64,000 nt of DNA from contig JAZNER010000030.1 in the NCBI GenBank assembly GCA_045588675.1, forward strand, positions 1-64,000, given 5' to 3'. Under the pieces are notes generated by a model, which saw nothing but the letters and a program-made list of their open reading frames with translations, was not told the origin of the DNA and made no database searches. Of the stretch, positions 16,332 through 25,236 are shown piece by piece (position 1 is the stretch's first letter; each line of letters starts with the position of its first letter). The position numbers were made by a program, and so were the translations under genes. The DNA is from SVTX01 sp045588675 (lineage in GTDB: Bacteria > Bacillota > Clostridia > Oscillospirales > CAG-272).

Positions 16332-16350
16332 ATGTACACAGTACATTATA
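16332..16350 (-). promoter_or_regulatory. ddl-alr -10 element with palindrome at the start point
   Basis: TATAAT on the minus strand (16345-16350) overlaps ATGTAC-ACA-GTACAT (16332-16346), a perfect 6-bp inverted repeat that covers the predicted start of transcription of ddl-alr. The -35 is weak (TCCACA-like), consistent with an activated or repressed promoter. Confidence 0.45.
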
Positions 16351-16385
16351 TTGTTGTTACTGTGGATTTTGTTCTTTTTTAATAT

Positions 16386-17543
16386 TTAAAGTCCGAGCTC
16401 CGAAAGAAGCTCTTTTGCAAACTGTTGCTTGTCAAGGCTCATACTTGAATTCAGTTCAAGCTCTTTGGCAGACATCTTCAGTCTTCCACCAAAAGCTATT
16501 CTGCCCCACCGTCTTATTTCCATAATAGGCGTCAGAACAGGATATTTATCGAGTATGGGATAGTAATTCTTAAGCTTATTATACGGTAGAAATATTCTAC
16601 TGAGCAAATAAGATACTCGCCCGTTTTTCTTTTGCTGTTGTAAGGCTACTCGATTTTCCAGTGAACCGTAAACCCCACCCAAAAGAATATAATCCTGCAT
16701 TTTTTGTGTAATATTTGTGTGCTCATAGCCATTCAACCATACATCACACAAACAAATGAGACATTCATAAAACTTGCAAAGACCTGCTTTATCCAGCAAA
16801 GCATTAAGCTTTCTTTCATCAATCTGCAAATTTTGTCGCAACAAATATAAATCTATAAATGGACGCACTCCACATCCGCCAAACAAAAAATGGTACGCCA
16901 TATGGGCAACAATATGAAATATAAGAAATTCATCAGTAAGCCTATAGTTATATGACTTTCCTTCTGTCAGAACAGAATTTTCCCATACATCCTTGAGCAC
17001 GGCATCCAAAGCATCTATAGCCTCAAAAATATTGAAATGCAATTCAAGGTGCACTCCGCTTTGCGAGTAAAGTGAAATATCGTGATAGTTTCTTTTGCCG
17101 TCAGATGTGTAGCTCAATTTATCCTTCAAGGTTGAGAGAGCTTTGTCCAAATCCTCTTCATGCACAAGTATGTCAATGTCACAGCTTGTTCGCATCCAAG
17201 GCTCAGAATATAAATTGCGAATGACAGAGCCCTTGAGAGCTATAAAAGGAATTTGTGCTTCCTCTAAAACCTCTGTTATCTGATTTAATTCGTAAGCCAA
17301 ACCCTCGTAACGATAGACGGCTGTCAAAATTGCTTTTTGAAATTTCAACGATATTTCGTCATTACCAAGCTTCCCTAAATCACATAACGCTTTACCCACA
17401 ATGTGCACCATGTCGTGAGCCTTAGAAATGCTGTAAATATGAGAGAGCATATCTGAATTTATACTATCCAAGATGTTGCTGTCAACAGAAATCCCACATA
17501 TTTCATAACGAATTAATGTGAGCATTATATCCTGTGCATTCAT
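16386..17543 (-). CDS. nucleotidyltransferase-family protein of the polysaccharide locus
   Basis: The 385-aa protein contains the minimal nucleotidyltransferase pattern: ALKGSVIRNLY, then CDIDILV, with the metal-binding Asp pair about residues 122-124, in a helical protein. Relatives are common at the ends of capsule operons in Firmicutes, but their substrate is not established. It follows capG by 18 bp and closes the operon before ddl. A role in modifying or activating a sugar or small molecule is possible; I would not assign one. Confidence 0.7.
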   Translation of the reverse strand: MNAQDIMLTLIRYEICGISVDSNILDSINSDMLSHIYSISKAHDMVHIVGKALCDLGKLGNDEISLKFQKAILTAVYRYEGLAYELNQITEVLEEAQIPFIALKGSVIRNLYSEPWMRTSCDIDILVHEEDLDKALSTLKDKLSYTSDGKRNYHDISLYSQSGVHLELHFNIFEAIDALDAVLKDVWENSVLTEGKSYNYRLTDEFLIFHIVAHMAYHFLFGGCGVRPFIDLYLLRQNLQIDERKLNALLDKAGLCKFYECLICLCDVWLNGYEHTNITQKMQDYILLGGVYGSLENRVALQQQKKNGRVSYLLSRIFLPYNKLKNYYPILDKYPVLTPIMEIRRWGRIAFGGRLKMSAKELELNSSMSLDKQQFAKELLSELGL

Positions 17544-17561
17544 ATACGCTCTCCTTTCAAA

Positions 17562-18746
17562 TCAGAATTTTCTCCAAACCATCTTGTCAACAACGCCTGT
17601 ATAGGATTGAATAATCTTAATAACCTTAGTTGATACATTTTCTTCTATGTAATCAGGCACGGGAATGCCGTTGTCACCCGATTTTACCATATCAATAGCA
17701 GTAGTAACTGCCTGCAAAAGCGACTTCTCATCAATGCCCGCCAGAATAAAGCACGCCTTATCAAGTGCCTCAGGACGCTCGGTTGACGTCCTTATACAAA
17801 TTGCAGGAAAAGGCTTTCCTATGCTTGTAAAGAAGCTGCTTTCCTCAGGGAGAGTTCCGCTGTCAGAGACAACCGCAAACGCATTCATCTGCAAGCAGTT
17901 GTAGTCGTGGAAGCCAAGCGGCTCGTGCTGAATAACGCGCTTGTCAAGCTTAAATTTGCTTGATTGCAAACGGTTTCTGCTTCTGGGGTGACAAGAATAC
18001 AAGATAGGCATATCGTACTTTTCAGCCAGTGCATTGATAGCACTGAAAAGCGAATTAAAATTCTTTTCGGTGTCAATATTCTCTTCTCTGTGAGCGGAAA
18101 GCAAAATATATTTGCCCTTTTCAAGTCCAAGACGGGTATGAATGTCGCTCGCTTCAATTTCAGCAAGATTTTCACGCAAAACCTCTGCCATAGGAGAGCC
18201 TGTAACATAGGTTCTTTCCTTTGGCAATCCGCAATCGGCAAGATAGCGGCGTGCGTGCTCGGAGTACGCAAGGTTGACATCACTAATAATGTCAACTATT
18301 CTTCTGTTTGTTTCCTCAGGCAAGCACTCGTCCTTGCATCTGTTTCCTGCTTCCATATGGAAAATCGGAATATGTAGCCTTTTTGCTGAAATTGCAGAAA
18401 GGCAAGAGTTTGTATCGCCCAAAATAAGAAGTGCATCGGGCTTGATTTGATTCATCAGCTTATATGAGCAATTGATTATATTGCCAACGGTTGCGCCCAA
18501 ATCATCGCCAACCGCGTCCATATAAACCTCTGGCATATTAAGCTTCAAATCCTTGAAGAAAACGCCGTTGAGATTATAATCGTAGTTCTGACCCGTGTGG
18601 GCGAGAATACAGTCAAAATATTTGCGGCACTTATTTATCACCGCCGCAAGACGAATAATCTCAGGGCGCGTGCCGACGATTATGAGAAGCTTTAATTTTC
18701 CGTTGTTTTTAAAGGAAATATCGCTATAATCAAGTTTAATATCCAT
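17562..18746 (-). CDS. capG: UDP-N-acetylglucosamine 2-epimerase family enzyme (CapG/FnlC type)
   Basis: The 394-aa non-hydrolysing epimerase has LLIIVGTRPEIIRLA near the N-terminus, HTGQNYDYNLNGVFF, HMEAGNRC and the C-terminal SDSGTLPEESSF. With CapE and CapF directly upstream it should perform the last step of UDP-N-acetyl-L-fucosamine synthesis, the C2 epimerisation of UDP-L-PneNAc, and not make UDP-ManNAc. The start codon shares its A with the capF stop (TAATG), so the two are translationally coupled. Confidence 0.9.
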   Translation of the reverse strand: MDIKLDYSDISFKNNGKLKLLIIVGTRPEIIRLAAVINKCRKYFDCILAHTGQNYDYNLNGVFFKDLKLNMPEVYMDAVGDDLGATVGNIINCSYKLMNQIKPDALLILGDTNSCLSAISAKRLHIPIFHMEAGNRCKDECLPEETNRRIVDIISDVNLAYSEHARRYLADCGLPKERTYVTGSPMAEVLRENLAEIEASDIHTRLGLEKGKYILLSAHREENIDTEKNFNSLFSAINALAEKYDMPILYSCHPRSRNRLQSSKFKLDKRVIQHEPLGFHDYNCLQMNAFAVVSDSGTLPEESSFFTSIGKPFPAICIRTSTERPEALDKACFILAGIDEKSLLQAVTTAIDMVKSGDNGIPVPDYIEENVSTKVIKIIQSYTGVVDKMVWRKF

Positions 18747-19945
18747 TATTCCACCACCTCAAAAAATGTATCAGGTCTATCCTTATCAAATTGCTCGTTT
18801 GCCCACATAAGAGTAACCAAATCCTCTGTATCGGACAAATTAATTATATTGTGAGTATAACCCGGCAGCATATGAACCGCCTCGATTTTTTCACCCGAAA
18901 CCTCGAAATTCAGAACCTCATCAGTGCCGATTTTCCTCATTTGAATAAGCCCTCTGCCGCTTACAACAATGAAAAATTCCCACTTGGTGTTATGCCAATG
19001 CTGACCCTTTGTGATGCCCGGCTTTGAGATATTTACCGAAAACTGACCGCAATTTGTAGTTTTCAGAAGCTCGGTGAAGCTTCCTCTCGCATCAACGTTC
19101 ATCTTCAAGGGAAACGCTATCTTTTTCTTAGGCAAATAGGACAAATATGTGCTATAAAGCTTCTTCGCGAAGCTATTTTCGGGAATTTCAGTTATTACAA
19201 GCGTTTTTGGTTGCTCTGAAAATGAGTACAGCAAATCAACAATTTCGCCTAATGTAGCCTTGTGCGTTAGAGGCGCAGCACAGTATTTTCCACCGTCGCA
19301 AAGCACCGTTTCAATACCGTCAAACTCGCAGTGATGCTCTTTTCCCTCAAGGGCTGAAATCATTTCGTCAACAAGGTCGTCAATGTATAAAAGCTCCAGC
19401 TGTACGCTTCTATCATTCACCTGAATTGGCAAATCGTTTGCTATATTATTACAAAACGTGGCAACAGCAGAGTTATAGTTAGGTCTGCACCACTTGCCGA
19501 AAAGGTTTGGGAAGCGATATACAAGCACCTTTGCGCCCGTTTCCTCTCCATAACTGAAAACCAGCTCCTCGCCAGCCCTTTTGCTTCTTCCGTAATCGCT
19601 GTCATACCGACCTATGCAGGTCGCCTGGATTGAGGAAGAAATCATTACCGGACAAGTGTTTTTATGTTTTTTCAGAGTGTCAAGCAGGGTTGATGCAAAT
19701 CCAAAATTACCCTGCATAAATTCCTCGCTGTTCTGCGGTCTGTTCACGCCCGCAAGATTGAACACGAAGTCACATCTTTCACAAAATCTGTCAAGCAACG
19801 ACTTGTCTGTGTCAATGTCATATTCAAAAATTTCTTCGACCGTGAGGCTTGGGTGCGTTCTGTCCTTACCGTCACGAATATTCTTCAAAGCTTCGCAAAG
19901 GTTTTTGCCCACGAAGCCAGATGAGCCTGTTATAAGAATTTTCAT
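18746..19945 (-). CDS. capF: bifunctional UDP-sugar reductase/epimerase CapF
   Basis: The 399-aa protein has an N-terminal NAD(P)-binding SDR domain (KILITGSSGFVGKN; YGRSKRAGEE with the catalytic Tyr/Lys) to about residue 265, and a C-terminal cupin domain (about 275-399) with the metal site in KGQHWHNTKWEFF. In staphylococcal CapF the cupin epimerises C3 and the SDR domain reduces C4 of the intermediate on the way to UDP-L-FucNAc. It is intact here, in contrast to the truncated copy at 20981. Confidence 0.93.
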   Translation of the reverse strand: MKILITGSSGFVGKNLCEALKNIRDGKDRTHPSLTVEEIFEYDIDTDKSLLDRFCERCDFVFNLAGVNRPQNSEEFMQGNFGFASTLLDTLKKHKNTCPVMISSSIQATCIGRYDSDYGRSKRAGEELVFSYGEETGAKVLVYRFPNLFGKWCRPNYNSAVATFCNNIANDLPIQVNDRSVQLELLYIDDLVDEMISALEGKEHHCEFDGIETVLCDGGKYCAAPLTHKATLGEIVDLLYSFSEQPKTLVITEIPENSFAKKLYSTYLSYLPKKKIAFPLKMNVDARGSFTELLKTTNCGQFSVNISKPGITKGQHWHNTKWEFFIVVSGRGLIQMRKIGTDEVLNFEVSGEKIEAVHMLPGYTHNIINLSDTEDLVTLMWANEQFDKDRPDTFFEVVE

Positions 19946-19959
19946 AGCTCTATTCCCTG

Positions 19960-21000
19960 TTATATCTCCGCAAGTCTTTCCTTAATGTAGGCAAGAGAAG
20001 CAATTTTTTCTTTGGTTTCTTTAACGCTCAAAAGCTCGGTATTGTTTGAATTGAACTCGGTGAGCTTGTTTCTTTCCGTGTCGCCTTCCTTAAAATATTT
20101 ATCATAATTAAGTCCGCGCTTGTCACAGGGTACACGGTAGAAGTTACCCATATCAATAGCGTTTGCGCACTCCTCGTTTGTGAGCAGGGTTTCGTACATC
20201 TTTTCACCGTGACGGATACCGATTACCTTAATATCCTCTTCCTTGCCACCGAACAATTCCATAACTGCCTTTGCCTGTGTTTCGATTGTACAAGCAGGAG
20301 CCTTTTGAACAAGAATGTCACCGCTCTCACCGTTTTCAAATGCGAACAGCACAAGGTCAACCGCCTCGTCAAGCGACATAATAAATCTTGTCATTGTAGG
20401 CTCGGTAATGGTAATCGGCTTACCTGCTTTAATTTGGTCAATCCAGAGCGGAATTACAGAACCGCGGCTACACATAACATTTCCGTATCTTGTGCAACAA
20501 ATCTTTGTTTTTTCAGGCGAAACTGTTCTGGATTTGGCAACTATAACCTTTTCCATCATAGCCTTTGAGGTGCCCATCGCGTTTACAGGGTAAGCCGCCT
20601 TGTCTGTAGAAAGACAAACTACATTCTTTACTCCTGCCTCAATAGCCGCCGTAAGAACATTCTCTGTTCCAAGAACATTGGTTTTTACCGCTTCGATCGG
20701 GAAAAACTCACAGGAAGGCACCTGCTTCAGCGCTGCCGCGTGGAATATGTAGTCAACACCGTGCATAGCATTTTTAACACTTGCAAGGTCACGAACATCA
20801 CCTATGTAGAATTTAAGTTTTTCAGCGTATTCAGGGTATTTAACCTGATATTCGTGACGCATATCGTCCTGCTTCTTCTCATCGCGGGAGAAGATTCTGA
20901 TCTCACCGATATCTGTTGTCAAAAATCTGTTAAGCACGGCGTTACCGAAAGAACCCGTTCCACCGGTGATGAGTAAAGTTTTATTTGTGAAAAGCGACAT
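19960..21000 (-). CDS. capE: UDP-GlcNAc 4,6-dehydratase (5-inverting) CapE/FnlA
   Basis: I start at ATG 20998-21000 (MSLFTNKTLLITGGTGSFG) with AAGGAG 8 nt upstream. The longer frame from 21039 lies inside the preceding gene. The 346-aa protein is an FlaA1-type SDR: GGTGSFG cofactor loop, AALKQVPSCEFFPIEAVKTN, and the SMK-type triad with a Met in place of Tyr (STDKAAYPVNAMGTSKAMME). CapE is the first enzyme of UDP-L-FucNAc synthesis. Its start overlaps the end of the truncated capF paralogue by 20 nt. Confidence 0.93.
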   Translation of the reverse strand: MSLFTNKTLLITGGTGSFGNAVLNRFLTTDIGEIRIFSRDEKKQDDMRHEYQVKYPEYAEKLKFYIGDVRDLASVKNAMHGVDYIFHAAALKQVPSCEFFPIEAVKTNVLGTENVLTAAIEAGVKNVVCLSTDKAAYPVNAMGTSKAMMEKVIVAKSRTVSPEKTKICCTRYGNVMCSRGSVIPLWIDQIKAGKPITITEPTMTRFIMSLDEAVDLVLFAFENGESGDILVQKAPACTIETQAKAVMELFGGKEEDIKVIGIRHGEKMYETLLTNEECANAIDMGNFYRVPCDKRGLNYDKYFKEGDTERNKLTEFNSNNTELLSVKETKEKIASLAYIKERLAEI

Positions 21001-21769
21001 AACTGATCTCCTTGTCATTTTTTTTGTTTTGTTCCACATAGGAAATATAGGTTACATACAACGTCTTCTGTGTTTCGTTTATGAGTGTAGGTTCCTGCCC
21101 ATTTATTACTGCTACTTGAAATTCTGTCAATGTATCGGCAAGTGCCCCCAAGGTAATTTCGTGTATCTTTTTTACCCTGAAAATACCGTCCTGGTCCGGC
21201 ATCGAAACACTCTCAATTTGCGAAAGGAAAGAGTCAATAACATCGTCTATGTAATGAAAATACATCGTATGATTTCTATCATTTACCGTGATTGGCAAAT
21301 TTAACGCCAAATTATTGCAGAATGTCGCCACAACCGAATGATGATTCGGGGTCGCCCAACGACCATATACATTGCTCAAACGGTAGATGATCGCTCTTAC
21401 ACCCGTTTCGTTTCCGTACTCCTTCAGATCTGCTTCTGCTGCTAATTTGCTATTTCCGTAATCCGTCCCGTTAGTTGCCTGAATCGAAGACGTATACAAA
21501 ACCGGACAATGATTATTATGCTTCTTCAACAGTTTCAACAAATCGTCGAAAAACACATGATTTACCTTGTCAAATTCGCTGTTTTCCTTGGGTCGATGCA
21601 CAGCAGCAAAGTTAAAAACAAAATCGCAATCCTTCGTGTATCTTTCTAATGCTGAAAAGGGCGTGTCGATGTCGTAGGAATATACAGTATATTTATCTCC
21701 GTATTCCTTTAATCTTGCAATTAAGTTTTTACCCAAGAAGCCGTAAGCCCCCGTTATTAAAATCTTCAT
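20981..21769 (-). pseudogene. truncated CapF paralogue lacking the cupin domain
   Basis: From ATG 21767-21769 (MKILITGAYGFLGKN, ribosome site AGAGGAA) the 262-aa product follows the CapF SDR domain closely: CDFVFNFAAVHRPKENSEF, SSIQATNGTDYGNSKLAAEA, NHHSVVATFCNNLALNLPI. It stops just after TLYVTYISYVEQ, the point where intact CapF (TYLSYLPKKK) passes into its cupin. The last residues have no counterpart. It looks like a recombination remnant at the edge of the capE-F-G module, though a cupin-less reductase could still be active. Confidence 0.65.
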
Positions 21770-21798
21770 TTTATTCCTCTTTTCGTTAATCTTGCAAG

Positions 21799-22953
21799 TC
21801 AATCAATATACCAATTTTCTTTTATCGGCAACGACTTGCTGCAAGGTCCCGTTGCATACAAATCGCAATCCCCTTTTTCCAGCAGCTGATCTATTAAAGC
21901 GACCATACGCTTATAGGATTTTGCGGGATTCCAATTTTCGTACATTTTTTTATACGCTGCACGTGCTATTTCTTCACGTGCCATTTTGTTTTCTACCAAA
22001 TATTTTACCTTAATGTACAAGCTTTCTACGTTACCGCTTTTATACACCAAACCGTCAACCTTATCTTCAATAAGAAAGTTAGTTGAGCCCGCTGCGTGAC
22101 TTGCTACGCAAGCACAAGCACTGTTCATACATTCGTTCAACGTAGCGCCCCAGCCTTCTCCAAAATCGCTGGTGAACATAAACACATTGGCTTTGTCCAT
22201 TTGCGCACGCGTTTCATCGATCTTGCACGTTCCCTTGAAAATGACATTTTCTTCAACACCCAATTCTTTAACGAGGGATTTTAGATTTTCTTCCTCTTCC
22301 CCCGAACCGATCACCGTCATTCGTGGCTCGTATCCGTCGTCTTTCAAGCGTTTGACTACTCGGATCGCATCGTCGCAATGCTTCAAAGCAACCAATCGTC
22401 CTACCCAAATAAATTCCAAACCATCCTGTGGCTTTGCATTGATCAACGCGTCGATATCTTTTTCGTATACCGCAATCTGATATCCCCATTTGTACATCTT
22501 ATCACGGAACGCACCAATCCGCTCAAAGTCTAACGCCGCATATGAACTTGCACATAAGAGATGTGCGTTGCTATTCTTCGACGGTCCGACAAACCGTTTG
22601 TGTACACGCCACATCGTTCTGGGATTGAAATATCTGTAATATCCCTTTTTAAATAATCTTTCCGAGTAATAAATGGTCAACTTGTTCGCCTTGATTCGCG
22701 CGGAAATATATTCTATCGGCGCACTACCGAAAATTACGACATCTGCTTCCGTACAAAGTTTTTTTGCTTCGTCTTCTCGCCCTATAGCGTTAAAAACGTA
22801 GCTTCTGGTTTCAAGACAACCGATCCCTACGCGATTTTTATCCAATTCTGCCGTTTCGACAAAGACAAAATTTTCTCCGTATTCGCTATATAATCCGTCG
22901 CATAAAGGACGTACTACGTGCTCACACGTGTTCGAAACATACACAACCTTCAT
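21799..22953 (-). CDS. family 4 glycosyltransferase
   Basis: The 384-aa protein has the two-domain GT-B fold: an N-terminal half starting MKVVYVSNTCEHVV, and a C-terminal Glycos_transf_1 half with EFIWVGRLVALKHCDDAIRV, the TSDFGEGWGATLNECMNSAC nucleotide-sugar site and AAGSTNFLIEDKVDGLVY. It is cytoplasmic and should add one sugar to the lipid-linked repeat unit with retained anomeric configuration; donor and acceptor cannot be told. Starts 17 bp after the pyruvyltransferase fusion. Confidence 0.9.
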   Translation of the reverse strand: MKVVYVSNTCEHVVRPLCDGLYSEYGENFVFVETAELDKNRVGIGCLETRSYVFNAIGREDEAKKLCTEADVVIFGSAPIEYISARIKANKLTIYYSERLFKKGYYRYFNPRTMWRVHKRFVGPSKNSNAHLLCASSYAALDFERIGAFRDKMYKWGYQIAVYEKDIDALINAKPQDGLEFIWVGRLVALKHCDDAIRVVKRLKDDGYEPRMTVIGSGEEEENLKSLVKELGVEENVIFKGTCKIDETRAQMDKANVFMFTSDFGEGWGATLNECMNSACACVASHAAGSTNFLIEDKVDGLVYKSGNVESLYIKVKYLVENKMAREEIARAAYKKMYENWNPAKSYKRMVALIDQLLEKGDCDLYATGPCSKSLPIKENWYID

Positions 22954-22970
22954 ATTTTTCTCCCCGACAC

Positions 22971-25223
22971 TTATTTACCTAAAAATTTCTGTTTTAATCT
23001 ATACAACTTCGTTTTCAGCGAGTCGCGTCTTACGCCGCCGTACTTTGTAAGTAGCGGTTTCACACCCTTCTTTTCGTACGTCTGCCAAAATTCATCGCGC
23101 GTTTGCGGGCGCTCCGTTGGATGTGAAAGCTGCGGTTGCTTCGCCGTTTCTATGCTGCCCGCAATCCTCTCACCTTCAGCCTGTTCAAGCAATGCTCTGC
23201 CCTTATCGGTATTGACGAGTATCATCGATACGCCAAGCGCGTCCTCAAAGCTCTTATCAAGATTTTCCAATCCCCAATAATCGCTGATCGTCAGATCGCC
23301 AACTCGATTTTTGGAGGTATAAGGGCAAGTATAACAGCTTTCGCGCGTAATATTATTAGAATAGTAAACGTTCATAAAGGCACAAAGCTTTTTGGCGTTC
23401 TTCAACTCCTGTCCGTTTGCCAATTTTGCATAACAGGAGCTTCCGCGCCAAGAGATATTTTTACTGCGGAATTTGTATTCCGTTACTTTACTGCCGTACT
23501 CCTTTTCCAACCATTCCATATATGACCCATAAAACGTGGGAGACGGAACTCCGTGACAAATAATATCTACGGCAAAAAAGTTCTCTGCGGGTAGCTTTTT
23601 TATATTTATGAAGCGCTTAACTCCGTCAATCTGGCAAGGCGTGCCCGAAAAAAGCACCCGTCTTCCCTGCTTCAGATCTTCTTCAATCTGAGAGTAGCAC
23701 GCAGTTACGTCGCTGGGCAGATATTTCGTTCCTTGTATTTTAACGAGGTCCTCAATCGTTTCTCCACGAATATGCTCAACTGAAAAATCACTCGTTTGCG
23801 CCGCACCGTAAAAAACGCCATTCTGCTCAACAATCTTTTCTGCCAAAGCTGCAAACGCGCCACCCGAAGTGCTTCTCTTTCTCCACTCGTCATTCGCTTT
23901 GAAGGCGTACACATCGGGATCAGCTTGATTTTTGTTAGCCTCATTTAAAGCGGGACAAACCTTTTTGCACATTCCGCAATCGACACATTTATTCTGATCG
24001 ATCAACGCAACCTTAAAGCCCTCGCGGCTGCTTATAAGTCTTATCGCATCCAACTTGCAAACGGCGGCACAAGCGCCGCAGCTCACGCAGGCGTTACCCG
24101 TAAGCTCTTTTTTGTCCGTCTTTAATGCTTTGTCTAAAAAAGCCTTGGACGAGCTTACGTATTCGCCTAAAAGCTTTTTGCTCTCTTCGTAATCAATAGG
24201 CGCAAAATCCTTCTCGACGGGAGAAGAAATCAGGCGTTCCGACAAACCAACCTTGCCCAACAAATTTGTGATACGGGAGCCACCCGCCTTGTTATCCACG
24301 ATGTAAAAATCCTTTTCAAATAACAAGGAAAATGCAGTGCCGTGGAAGGAATTGGTAAACACGGTTTTTGCATATTTGAAGCAACTCAAAAATTCACTTG
24401 GGCCGTAAGTGACGATCTGTTTATGCGTAGCATGTTTATCCTTTGCCGAACAAATTTCCACCAATTTCAACCCGTGCTTGTCAGCATAATCTTTAGCAAT
24501 TTCCGTCAACGCATCGTTATGTACGACGCTATATAACAAGACGTAATCTTTTTTTATCTTACACTTTGTTGCAACTCGCTCGTACTCTTCCTTATCCAAC
24601 AAGAATACCGGATCGCATACGGTTTCCACTTCTCTTCCGGTAAGTGCCGAAAGATACTGTGCAGTATCCTCTTCTCGTACCGAGCAATAGTCTAAGTCAC
24701 AGACCAATTTTTTGACTTTTTCTTCATCTACGGGTTCAAATCTATCTTTGCCCACACTCGCCGCATAGGAAATCTTCGTTTTTACCCCATTTATCGCTCC
24801 GAAGAAAATAGGATTGATGCCATCTGTTATGGTCGGATTCCAAATCTGATCGCTGCCGCAAACAACGGCGCCCAAATTCAGATTTTCAATGTCTTGCATA
24901 TCCTGACACATCGGAGTCATTTTTATATTATTTTTTCGAAAATTCGCAAACGCCTTTAACCTCTTGCTTTTCCAAGAAGCAGAGAGCGCAAGGGCGGCTG
25001 CCAATTTGATCTTTCGAGCAAACGACTTGTTGCGTTCGCCGTCCCACGACTGCTTCAACCACGAAAACAAATGGTTGCTTTTTTCATGATTTGGCAACGT
25101 GTAGTCAATCACACTGCAGTCATATCCCTTATTATTAAGATATTTACAGCTTGCAAATGCTTGCAGATTTGCTCCGTAATTGACATTTTTATGTACGGTA
25201 ATAACTCCTATATTCTTGCTCAT
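22971..25223 (-). CDS. polysaccharide pyruvyltransferase fused to 2x[4Fe-4S] and FrhB-type domain
   Basis: The 750-aa protein joins three modules. Residues 1-350 are a polysaccharide pyruvyltransferase (NYGANLQAFASCKYLNNKG; GSDQIWNPTITDG; TNSFHGTAFSLLFEKDFY). Residues about 375-435 carry two ferredoxin clusters (CVSCGACAAVC, CVDCGMCKKVCP). Residues about 445-735 match the coenzyme F420 hydrogenase/dehydrogenase beta subunit family (RSTSGGAFAALAEKIVEQNG; GTPCQIDGVKRF; DIICHGVPSP; CYTCPYTSKNRVGDLTISD). In many polysaccharide loci these are two adjacent genes; here they are one. It may place a ketal pyruvate on a sugar, with the FrhB part handling an unknown redox step. Confidence 0.9.
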   Translation of the reverse strand: MSKNIGVITVHKNVNYGANLQAFASCKYLNNKGYDCSVIDYTLPNHEKSNHLFSWLKQSWDGERNKSFARKIKLAAALALSASWKSKRLKAFANFRKNNIKMTPMCQDMQDIENLNLGAVVCGSDQIWNPTITDGINPIFFGAINGVKTKISYAASVGKDRFEPVDEEKVKKLVCDLDYCSVREEDTAQYLSALTGREVETVCDPVFLLDKEEYERVATKCKIKKDYVLLYSVVHNDALTEIAKDYADKHGLKLVEICSAKDKHATHKQIVTYGPSEFLSCFKYAKTVFTNSFHGTAFSLLFEKDFYIVDNKAGGSRITNLLGKVGLSERLISSPVEKDFAPIDYEESKKLLGEYVSSSKAFLDKALKTDKKELTGNACVSCGACAAVCKLDAIRLISSREGFKVALIDQNKCVDCGMCKKVCPALNEANKNQADPDVYAFKANDEWRKRSTSGGAFAALAEKIVEQNGVFYGAAQTSDFSVEHIRGETIEDLVKIQGTKYLPSDVTACYSQIEEDLKQGRRVLFSGTPCQIDGVKRFINIKKLPAENFFAVDIICHGVPSPTFYGSYMEWLEKEYGSKVTEYKFRSKNISWRGSSCYAKLANGQELKNAKKLCAFMNVYYSNNITRESCYTCPYTSKNRVGDLTISDYWGLENLDKSFEDALGVSMILVNTDKGRALLEQAEGERIAGSIETAKQPQLSHPTERPQTRDEFWQTYEKKGVKPLLTKYGGVRRDSLKTKLYRLKQKFLGK

Positions 25224-25236
25224 TCGCTATCTCCAC

